DNA of 64,000 nucleotides from Tubulanus polymorphus (lineage: Eukaryota; Nemertea; Palaeonemertea; Tubulaniformes; Tubulanidae). Each line of letters begins with the position of its first letter. The first letter of the stretch is position 1. Shown here piece by piece: positions 13,250 to 24,600 of this stretch. Location: contig NC_134026.1 in NCBI RefSeq assembly GCF_964204645.1, positions 4,712,001 through 4,776,000 of the forward strand, read 5' to 3'. The notes below the pieces were generated by a model. The model searched no databases. It was not told the DNA's origin and saw nothing but the letters and a program-made list of their open reading frames with translations. Both the position numbers and the translations under genes were made by a program.

Positions 13250-14328
13250 CCTGGACTGCAATCGCTGATTAGATTAGGGTACCGGCGTTCAACAAACCGA
13301 CACAGCGACTCTACTACCACTGGTGGCCATTTGTAAACGTTTCCAAGGAATTAATCGTTGGGGAAATCCAAAATTTATTTCCGGGTTTGGTTAAGTCGAT
13401 CACATTTGTAAAATCTCGATAAATCTTATTGTTTTTTTTTCAAAATCTAATCAAAATATAAAAAGGCCAAGAGCTTAAGGATCTTTATTCAGTAAAAAAA
13501 GTCTCAGCCGCAGCTTTCCGCTTCCAGAAGGTGCTGCCACCTAGTAGAGGCGCTGAGAATGAACAGCTGATTTTGACAGGTGAAGCGTGACGCATGTGCG
13601 ATGCGTCTTAGCCCCATTATTACTCCAAATTTAAGCGTCGGTATGTTGTCAAAATGCTCTTCTAATAAATTACACAACCCTAATTTAACGTCAGGAGACT
13701 TCGCCTTAAGTAACCACACATGCTTAGGCCTACTGGCTTGGCATTTTTTTTGGATGGTTGCCGCTGACGACAGTCCGGGTCAATCTTCTTGGGCTACATA
13801 AGATTTTGTGGTCATGTAGCTTTTCATTCGGAAGGCGAAGCAACCAACTAACTAACTGTGGCTGAACCTGCGAAGTCGATGCCAGCCCTGAAGAAACCCA
13901 CCCCCTGAAATTAATGATGCCCAACCATGTGGCTTAACCGCCTGTAGCGCGAGGATGCATTGGTTTTGTTTTTAATTTGGTGGGGACTTTGGTCAGATTT
14001 TGAAGATCTGATGCTTCGATATGGCCTCTAAGCGATTTGTATTAATAAGGCTAGGTCTAACATGAAATTTAATAGGGTGTTATAATACTTTAATATTTCA
14101 GCTTAATATTTTTTCTTATGTCGAATTAAAGGAAGCAAAACTAAATTCATTTTGGGGGGGGGTTAGTGCTACGGGTTAACCATATCATTTCCTGGTCTTG
14201 CTTATTATTTGCTATACTACTCATCTCTAGACTGAATACCAGTCATTGTTACCGGTTTGTGAAACGGCGGCTAGGTACTAGACTATACTCTTCTCATGCC
14301 TACTAATATTTGACAGGTTGAATGCACG
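13250..14328. other. Divergent intergenic region between the coiled-coil gene and cyclin J
   Basis: Holds the two promoters and 5' UTRs. A possible acceptor (ttgacag) lies at about 14310-14316, just upstream of the cyclin J ATG, so cyclin J may have a 5' UTR intron. Several short ORFs here overlap on both strands with no splice context and look spurious. Confidence 0.4.
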
Positions 14329-16594
14329 ATGCTCGGAGACTGCTGGTGGGAGGACCCAGTGGCGAGCGATGTCCACAATACGCTACGCCAGAAAGAAAAA
14401 CATATAATGCCGTACCATTCGCATTCTCCACAAATCAATGCCCGGCGTTCATTAGTCGACTGGTTAGCTGTCATTTGCGATAAAATCGAGGTTTGCGTGA
14501 ATGCGAGACATTTGGCAATTCATCTGCTTGATTACTTCATGGATAATTTCGACATCGGACCTGATAAACTTCAACTGGTTGCATTCGGGAGTCTCTTAGT
14601 CGCAAGTAAGAAAAATTGGTCACCGTGTTTCTTTCTTGTTTTGAAAACAAATAAAGCAGGGGCAGATTTATGGGACTGGTCTCCTGCCTTCCCATTGATG
14701 TTGCCCTTTTTGTCAGATATAGTCAAAACCTGCTAATTTCACACTCATCGTCTCGAAATTTTAAGATGTGTTTAAGGATATATTCCTTCAAAAATATGTT
14801 GACACTGAGGGTGAAACCGACTAACCGACTCTTCTTTTCTGGACCCGCATTCTTAGCATTAACTCATTCTTGGAAATGCAGAGAACAAGCTTATGAATCA
14901 GTTTAATATTTTTCATTTTCCTGTAAAATCTCAGGGCAACTTGTCAATTTTAGGTCGGTGGGCATCCCCTGGCCCTGCACCCTCCCCTTGGATTCACCCT
15001 GAGAACCAGAAGTACAAGTGTAATCCTATAGCCGGCAGCCAACATGTTTTAAGTTTTTCTAACTTCAAGATTAAGACAGAAAAAACCATTTTGATGACTT
15101 AGAATCCAACCCTTATGACACATTCCACGTATATTTTATGAGGTCAAAATTATTCGTATTTTATTTAGGTAAATTTCAGCAAATGGATTGTCAGGTGTCA
15201 AGGTGGAAAACGTTGAATGGATTTTTAGACTCTCCTGGTTACACTTCCATCGAATATATGCAAATGGAACTCATGATTTTGGAATTTTTTCGTTGGAATA
15301 TTACGGCACCAACTGCCGCTGATTTCGGACCGTACTACATGGTTGCGTCGATGTTGGATAATAGTTGCCCTGGTGATGATACTCACGGTGATTATCGAAG
15401 GAAAGCTTTTAGTTTTTTGCAGAAATATATGGATTATTTCCTCGAAATAAGCCTACAGGGTGAGTGTTGGCGCAGTTTGTGAAAAACCTCAAAATCAGGA
15501 CAATTTGTTGAGGTTGCTAGATCGTTTCTGTCTATGTCTTACATATTTGACTGTTAATTGACTGGAACCAATTTGCATGTCAGGGATTAGTCAAGGAAAA
15601 GTCGGGGAAAAAAGCAAGTGAAATCAATTGAATCGTGTAACTGAAATGAACCGAACTCTTATATTTTCAGATTATATCTATCGATTTTATGACCCGTCAC
15701 TTGTAGCGGCGGCGTGTGTGGCTGCCTCGCGGATTTGTGTACGTCTAGTCCCAACATGGCCTCTGTGTATAGAAAAACTTACGTCGTACAATTGGGAACA
15801 AGTTTCGTCGGTTGTTGATTTCATGCTCAAGTAAGTTGCTCTTGATTTGTACGGATTTTTGAAAGTCTTGGAAGGTTTGGGAAAATTCTTTTGGAAAAGC
15901 TATGGAATTCTTTTTTCTCTATGGCTAAGGAAAAGGTATGGAAAATCAGAAAATGGTCTGAAATCAAATTTTCCTACTGTTTCTAATTTAAGGATATATG
16001 CTTAAACGCGTTACTACGCTTTGTCGATGGTATTGATATTTGGAACTAATTTACTTTGAATGGGCCTAAATTGCCTGTTCTAGGTTGGCAATGTGTGGGT
16101 ATGGAAATCTGGGTATGGAAAATTAAATTTGGAAACCCGTAAAAACCCTGTCATTGCTCGAGTTCATACTGAGATCGATGTATAAAGCTGATGAATATCA
16201 ATGAGTTACCTTAGTCAATACCTGTAGATCTTAATTTTGGATCTATTTCTTCATCATTAACAACTTGCAGAGTTTCTTTTTTTCAGAGCACTAAACGCCG
16301 ATGAAGAAAGTGCAAAACAACAAGATTTGCCAGAAAACAAGTCAAACTGTGATTCAAGTCCTGCAAGTAGTTGCTCCAACCATTCCTTAGGTAAAATTGT
16401 TGAAATTTAGTTGGAGTTTTGCTGAAACTATGTAAAATGAGGTTTAAAATATGCCTAATTCGTCAAATGTGCAATTATAAAACGTTAACTTTTGAAGTTC
16501 TAAGTGCATGTAGATTAGTTTGAAACCTTTTAAATTTTTAGGATCTGATGGCATGGGCGATACTTATGACAGAAATGGTGAAAGCTATGTGTGA
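14329..16594 (+). CDS. CCNJ: Cyclin J
   Basis: Five exons: 14329-14605, 15169-15459, 15671-15830, 16287-16390, 16542-16594 (TGA), 885 nt, 294 aa, all junctions in phase. The N terminus (about residues 1-30, with a WW pair and LRxKE) and the first cyclin fold (RRSLVDWLAVICDKIEVC, ARHLAIHLLDYFMD) match cyclin J as I recall it. The second fold carries the diagnostic PSLVAAACVAASRI and TWP motifs. Cyclin J is an atypical cyclin: in Drosophila it is ovary-enriched and binds Cdk partners, and its vertebrate roles are less settled. The C-terminal tail is short and Ser/Asn-rich. The ATG at 14329 is favoured because it gives the conserved N terminus; the ATG at 14322 is in another frame. A poly(A) signal AATAAA lies at 16836. 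Confidence 0.93.
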
Positions 16595-18636
16595 ATTGAA
16601 CTGGCGCGATACACACATCTAACAATTAAGCGGCTCAAGAATTTTGCATTTGTGTGGACACTTATGTTTTGATCAGCATAGAGTGCACTGGTATTAGTCT
16701 AAAAAGGCGACTTTCTGCATTCAATATTACATCGTAGGAACTATTGTATGGTCTCACCGTTTGCTGTACATTGTATATGGGTGAATTTATATTACAGCCC
16801 GATATTATAATGGGGTATTTTCTACATCAATGATCAATAAAATTAATTGAAGTGCCTTCCATTCTGCAGCCACTTAAATGGCCAATAAAATACGCAATAA
16901 AATACATTCCACCAGCAATACATTTTTTTTCCTCGTGTTTCATATGCTTCACTAAGTTTGACAAACGTTTATTTTGTAATTTTCAAAATTTAAAAATATA
17001 AGCGTTTCATTCCTATGTTAGTTTTCTTTCATATTTTTTGTTTGACAGTTCATCGGGCCATTAAGAATTCAAATAACACCGCTTTAGGAATTGTTATTAA
17101 AGCTTTCTGCTTTCTAGCCCACTACTCAAGGCTTTAGTCCCATAGGGCTATTACATTCACTTTTCATCTGTTCATCTGTATTAGGCAGAATTTAGTTTTC
17201 AACCGGCTTTGATGTATGGCCTTTATATTTGGTTCCTGTCTGTATCCATCCGCTAGATGCATCTTGCAGCTGAAAATTTAGCCCGATTGCAATCAAGATG
17301 GCCGACTTGTGGCTGTTGTTGGTAAATCAGCATTTTCACGGATCCGTTTGGAAATTTTGAAGATACATTCATCAACGGTCTTGAGATTTGGTAATAGGAC
17401 AAAGCATCGCAAAAATAATTGGGTCGATCGAAAGATGGCATTTTGTTCCAAAAAACGTCATTTCAGGTCTGAAAGTCGTAGGCCTCTAGCTTCTTTATGC
17501 CTAGTGACATTTAAATTTGAGATGAGCATAGCAGACCGGGTTTTGGATCATCTGATTTTCATGCAGTTAGTGGCCATGGAGACCGACTTCGAGGATAATA
17601 TCAACAGGTTTTAACTCATAATCTTGTTACCAGGGTGTTGAATATTGTTATTGTCAGATAGTCGAGCATTTCAGGTAACTTCCCTAGTGGGTATGGTGCC
17701 TCCTGGACCCCTAGTTTACAAAACATTGCCAGCTGTTTAGACATTTTTGGTAAAGCCCCAACTTTAGAGTATACACCGGTATGCATTTCACTGATTGCCC
17801 CATATTAAACCAGTTTGGAATTGTACTGCGTTATTCAAGCTTCAAGCCAAGAAAACAGCACAGATTGAGCTAAGCGTCACTAACAAATATTGATAAATAT
17901 GTATATATTTTTATTAGCCTATCATAATGCATAGCACATTCATTAATCAAAAGATACAAAATTGTGATTGAATTTGTGTAAATAGTGTTCTTTTCGACTT
18001 AACTACAAGACTTCAAGTTTCCAGGCCAAGAATGAGTAATAGGAAACTTAATATTTACACATTATTACTGTTTGGTATACAATTTAATTTGTCAAATGCC
18101 GCACTAAACAACACAAGTGTTAAACATTCATTTTTCTCGATTATTGAAACTATTGCCTGAAATCTCCCAAAATTTGATTCTCTATCAAGTGTTAAGAATA
18201 CTTATAACAATTAAATAATATGATACGAAGATTAATATTATTTGATAAATACTGAAAATTGGAAAAAAAATCTATTGAATGTATGAACTCAATATAATTG
18301 CCCACAACTGAGCCACACTAAGAGCAAGATACTTACGACAAGCTATCCCATGAGATGGTGTCAAATTCAGTCAGCGTAGTGAGACTTTGATAAATTCTAC
18401 TCAATTCGAGACCCATTATTAATTTTCTACATCTAGATATCATATGTATGATACATCTGTCGATATTAACTTTTCATATTTCTTGTCATGTATCGCTTCA
18501 ATTTTAATCGAAGAGAAAAAACTAGCAAAAACTAAACCCGTTAAAGGAATAACTGGAGCAATAAAAGATCAAGGTTAGCATAATCAAATAAGATGTTTCC
18601 GAGCAGAAATTGACAAATCTTGCGCGAATATCACAT
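16595..18636. other. Convergent intergenic region between cyclin J and WDR1
   Basis: Contains the cyclin J 3' UTR (AATAAA at 16836) and the WDR1 3' UTR (minus-strand AATAAA candidate at about 17910-17915). A locally less AT-rich stretch at about 17260-17620 has a YY1-like 'caagatggccgac' at about 17296 and an ORF tail; see the separate entry. Confidence 0.4.
17309..17614 (+). CDS. Doubtful small ORF, possibly an orphan exon
   Basis: The C-terminal part (starting MSIADRVLDHLIFMQL, encoded from about 17523) has protein-like composition, and a candidate acceptor (catttcag) lies just upstream of 17467. A donor-like AACAG|GTTTTA follows at about 17609, but no partner exon fits before WDR1 begins on the other strand. 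It could be a fragment of a degraded gene or chance. No family recognised. Confidence 0.15.
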   Translation: MAVVGKSAFSRIRLEILKIHSSTVLRFGNRTKHRKNNWVDRKMAFCSKKRHFRSESRRPLASLCLVTFKFEMSIADRVLDHLIFMQLVAMETDFEDNINRF

Positions 18637-21600
18637 TTAGAATGAAGGAACTTTCCAAACACGAATACAGCAATCATTGCCTGCGGACATCAATCTGTTA
18701 TCATCCGTCCAACATAAGCCATTTATAACATTCATCGGATGAGCCCCTGAAAATAGTCATTAGGGAATATAGTTTTTCAAGACCGCTGAACAATAACATT
18801 AGCCAAAATCATCAGGAGTCCGATTTTAAACTTAAGCTTGGGTTCTACGTGCTCGTTAATTGAATTAGCATAACACGTTAAAACCATGATCATCTAAACT
18901 CCTAAATATATAAACTAATCCTCAATATTGAATCTATCACTGAGCGCATTAGCTTTGTTATCAAACAGGAGACTTACCTTTTTCCAATATTGTTTTATTC
19001 TTTTGGTCTACATTGTAAACACACAAGTTAGTATCTAGACTACCAGAAACTATGTATTTGGAATTCGGCGCCCAAGCTATTCGGGTGATCCTTGCAGTAT
19101 GTTTCACCCATTCTCCCGCTTCCTAAAACAAAATTATTTCAGTAATTTCATTGAATTTTCTCAATTTTCTGGAGGGCAGCCAACAAAGGACATAAATCCC
19201 ATTAGCCACTCGCACCACGTAAGAGAATATTTTGGACGACTTACTTGGTAGTCCGGCAGTGTATAGAGTGCAACTCGCTGTTTCCTATCTGCCACAGCCA
19301 GATATGTGCCATCCGGTGAGTATTTGACATCTGTAACACCTCCGAGACGTTCAAGTCTGTTTTCAGTTTCAGTCAACGTATCATCGGATAAAGTGTAAAT
19401 ATGGACAAGACTATCCTAAAATCATTAAACTAATTAATTAATTAGATATTACATGAAACTGGAAACCTAGTGAAACTAAGTGATCTATGTAATGTATTGG
19501 ACACAAATATATCAATATAATTTTCAAATTATTCAAACTAGCCTTGAATTAAAGTTTAACTTTTAATGCCCCATGTAACTACGGGGTGGTCTACTTCCTA
19601 CTTCTTCCACTGATTGAATGTGGAAGCATCATCCACTGTTTGATGATTATCTATCATATTACAAAAATTCTTTTCTCAAATTGGAAATGACAGGTTAAGT
19701 GTCTCAAACTGAAGTAAAAGATCATACTGACCTCGGCACCACCAACGGCGATTTCATTTTGATTTGGATGAATTGAAACCTTCGATGCCTGGTATTTAAG
19801 CGGTAACTTGTGCACTATTTTTCCACTGCGAACAATGACGAGTTGTTCTAAACACGCCACAACTATAAGCGTACCAATAGCATCACAGCCACTCGGCTGA
19901 CTATCAAGACCTATCCCATCCCTGAAATCGAGGACGTACACAATAAATCAATCTCAAAACCTATGTCTTAGGGAAGCGGGTTGAAGAGGAGAATGAGATG
20001 AGTAAACCTGGTGTCAAATCAGTAAAACATAAGACAGGGCCCAGTTTCACAAAAAAGTTAAACTGGAATTTTTGTTGTAATCGCTATTAGTTATTCAATT
20101 AGCTATTTCAATGAGGACAACAATTCAAACTTAACTGTTTTAGGCTTAAACTTTTTCCTGAAACTGGACCCTGGTAGTACTTTGAAGATTAACTAGATTT
20201 ATCTAGTTTTCGCTGCTAGTGCATAGTAACTTCATCAGGTAAATGAGTGCTGGAAGCTACCACGCTTCAGTTAACTTCCAAAGTACTATCTGCCTTTATG
20301 TTTTACTGAAACCATGTAGAAAGAATTAGACACACGATGTCTTTCTTCAGAATGAAACTACTAGTAGTTACAAATCATATGGAATGATGAGAATGATAAA
20401 CAAATAACATACCCCTCAAACTGATGGTCAGCGCATCGTGTCAACCTTAATGTGTCATCCATACCTACACTTATTAAGGTATCTTCTGTGACAACCATAT
20501 CCTGGACCTGATTAGTGTGTCCTCTTCCTTGTACGATGTCACAAGCACCAGTAGCACTGTCCCAATAGCGTGCATAATCCGTCAAGGAAACTAGCGATCC
20601 TTAGTGAAATGCTTGACAATTTCAATATTCAATGCCCCCCTAATGAATGGATACAGTATCGATAACCTTGAAACTCACCACAATCATGTAACGAGCTACT
20701 ATTTTGCAATTGATAGCAGTTAGTAACAATATGAAGTGGCACCTTTGATATAACAATTGATCAGTTATATTATACATATATACATATGAAATATCAAAAT
20801 TATTGATCGCAGCATTATCTTCAAAAGTTCCTTTTTGAAAACATCAAAAATGTTTTAAGAAGGCTGATTTCACAGTGAAGCACAATGGCTACCAGTCGGT
20901 TATCATGATTCTAATCACACCAGTTTTTTTGCTACAGATTTGTCCAAGAACAATCCACCGCAGCATCTTCAAAACTTCCTAAAATAATTGGATTCTGTCT
21001 ACACAATTGGCTGTTTAATTTTCGGTAAATGTGAAACAGAACGATCCCCCATCAGCATATTCATACACACAAGAATGATTGATAACATGTGCGACTGATG
21101 CAATTTACTCAAAGGATATAGATTCGTCCTTCGAAGCTTGCAGTATAGACGGTTTTCTTATCAGGTGAAACAGCGAGTGAAGTGATCGACTTGTTGTGGC
21201 CCTATAAAAGTAGATAACATAATTTTGGACAGTCAGTTATTCATGCAAACCTTCTTAACATAATAGTAAGGAAGCTGACTATATGTACGAAACATTGTAG
21301 TTGCAGCGACTGGTTGCTTGTTACATGTTGATGTAATTGATATTAATAACATTTCTCAAAACAAAACAAAAGAATATGAAAAATCTTTAATTCTAAGTCA
21401 GGCATTATAGCTAACTAATACTTGCATCTAAGACAAATTTGACTGCATAACTTATTTTTAAAAAAAAGGCAGGGCGGATGCAGGAAGCTTGAGCGCTATT
21501 CGTTTAACAAGTTACCTTTAAAACTTTCTTCGGAACGGATGGGTTGCTTGGATCTAAATAGTTAATAGCACCTGACAATGATACAGTCAGAATATGATCT

Positions 21601-24600
21601 CCTGACCATAAACAGCCGACTTGTTGATCCATTACCTCATTACCGATTTGGAAATGACTAAAAATGAGAATTAAAACCTTCCTTCGATAATTTGAAAACC
21701 TTTAGATATCTCATTAGCCTAAGTCCTATTCCTATGTAAATACCATGATCCCACACCCAATGACTTATTGAATTGCGATTGTCAACTTACGTCACTTCAG
21801 CTCGCGATTCTACGTCGAAAATTTTGGCAGTTTTATCACCAGACACGGTTAGCACCTGTTTACTGTCCGGACTATAACAAACCTGAAAACAAGAACGGAC
21901 TATAGGTACTGCAAAATAAATCTTTTATCAGCGGGTAAGATTAATGTGTTTTCCTTTTATTTCAATCAACTATTTCAAACTACTATTGTAAAATATAAAA
22001 GGAGTACTACAGCAAATTTACCGCATATATTCCACCCTTGTGAGCTTTAGGAGAGCCCAGTTCTCCGATAACATCTCCAGTCTTACCATCATAAACAATC
22101 ACCTAACACAAATGAAAATTCAATTAAAAAACGAAATAAATAATAGAAGGTGGCCATTTGTTTCATTCCCCCATTCCGCAAGAAATTTTCTAATAAGACA
22201 GGTAAAATGATGCTGATTATCGGAAACTTACTTTTCCATCAGATCCACCAGATACATATGAAGAGCCATCGGGGGCATAGCGCACCGCATTAACAAAATT
22301 GGTATGTTCCTACAAATCGATAACAACAATAGTCTGCATTCATAGTCTGTGTTCTAAATTTGCATAATGGTACCATAGCCCATACACTATATATATACAC
22401 TATATATACATATAAATAAGTGACTAAAAAAAAAGAATATATCACCTTCGATGTGCCCTTGAATTTAAACGGAGGTCCTTCATAGAAACCGACAGTTCTA
22501 TCTTCCGATCCCGTGATGACCCGATATGGGCGACTTTTGCGCATGTCGACTGAGTTGATCGATTTGCTATGGCCGGTTATTTCACCCGTTGATGATCCGC
22601 TATCCCACAGAAATGCATTGGCATATCTGCAAATGAAAGTCACAGCGAATTGCAAATCATTGCGCAGATTGGACCGTCAGCTTTTTTATCGACGATCATA
22701 GGACTATAGCCTAGCGATACAATTATATTATACATCATTTCATATTAATTTCGCGTGTTTTTAAATAATGAATCTATAGAATAAATTTGAACTTGAATAC
22801 ATTGAAAAATTACAAAACCGCAAATTTGTAAATACATGCACAAACTAATAAATATTCAATGTAGATTTTTGCATATATAATTTCTACACTGATGTAAATG
22901 TTGCTTTTTTCTATAATTGACGGACTCTTAATTGTAAATAGTCTAATGTCATAATTTCACAGAGAAATATAGAGAATATTAAATTGAATTTGGATCAACA
23001 CTTGAAGTTCATACTCACTTCTCTCGGCCTTCACCTGCAACTACAATACGCTTGCTATCCTCTGACCAGCAGATATCCTTTATTTTGCCACTGAGAGGCT
23101 GATATTCATATTTCAGAATATGTTCCGCATTTACAGTATCCCAAATTCTTAGTTTTCCCGCCGCATCTGTCACAAGAAAAATAACAAATATTATGCAAAT
23201 AACGTTATCCGTGGATCCTCTTTTGACGGGGCAAAAGTTTTTCTCAGAATGAATGAAAATTATAAACCACAATCCTTTACCGCTATCATGGCTACCGGTA
23301 GGTATTAATTCAAAATTATTTCATTCCAAAGTTGTGTCATGAATTACAGGAGAATCCACTAATTATTTGGGACCATCAAGATAAAAAACAAGAAGCCTGT
23401 CGGCTTATATAGCTCCGCTGTCTTTGTTGTGGCTTGGAGCATAGACTATCACATCAGTATCTATTTGAAACTAGATGTTCAGGGACATTATAGCCACTTG
23501 GAGAAGGGCCACAATACCAATAATCATACTAACATACTCTAAACTGACAAACTGTTGGAACTGAAGTCATAAGTGGAACAAACTGTAGTCCCCAAGTATA
23601 GGCACCAAGTGAAATTTATCAAAAATCTATGCAATTGCTTCGATATAGAATGGCTCTATACTTTTGTAGGCACTCCCCAATAGATCATTCATATGAAGTT
23701 TGGTTGAAATCTACTGAAAACTGGAGTAGAAGTAGCAATTTAAGTGAAAATCTAAAAATAGCCCTAATTTGCATAATTTATGCAAAATCAAAAGTATGGC
23801 TCTATACTTTTGTAGGCACTCCCCCATACATCATTCGTACCAAGTTTGGTTGATATCTACTGAAAACTGAAGTAGAAGTAGCGATTTAAGTGAAAATCTA
23901 AAAATAGCCCTAATTTGCATAATTTATGCAAAATCAAAAATATGGCTCTGTACTTTTGTAGGCACTCCCCCATAGATCATTCATACCAAGTTTGATTGAA
24001 ATCCGCTGAAAATCGATGGAGGAGTAGCGATTTTAGTGAAAATCTAAAAATAGCCCTAATTTGCATAATTTATGCAAAATCAAAATTATGGCTCTGTACT
24101 TTTGTAGGCACTCCCCCATAGATCATTCATACCAAGTTTCATCAAGATCCCATCAGAACTGTAGGACTAGTAGGGATATAAAGAAAAAGTTGACGCCGGA
24201 CACCGAACACCGAACGGACGGACGACGACGACGAACCCCCTAACCCATCAGCTCCGCTGACCTTCGGTCACAGCGGAGCTAAAAATTTACGGGAAATCCG
24301 GATCATAAGTCATTTTCTCGTAAGTTGATGGACAAAAGGACTGAAATATTGACCGGATTAGACCAGAATCCAGATTAAGCAGGTTTGCGCTTCTCCATAC
24401 CGGTAATTGTGGGCGAAGTAGGCTTATTGACATGCTACACCACGCCCCTATCCTCTGAACCTTCCTTCGACAGTCAAACAAATAGCAATGTCACTTGTAC
24501 AATCTCTACAGGAAAATAACAGTCAAAAAGATGACAAATGCCGACTTCAAAATCAGCACGTACCTCCAGACGCAATATAGAATCCACTTGGTGAATACAT

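Noticed and set aside
20570-20590. GT-AG splice at 'ctag' or 'taag' upstream of the WDR1 exon at 20569
   Set aside because: These acceptors need a phase 1 donor that does not exist as GT upstream, and they would insert extra residues not found in the family. The U12 AT-AC sites resolve both problems.
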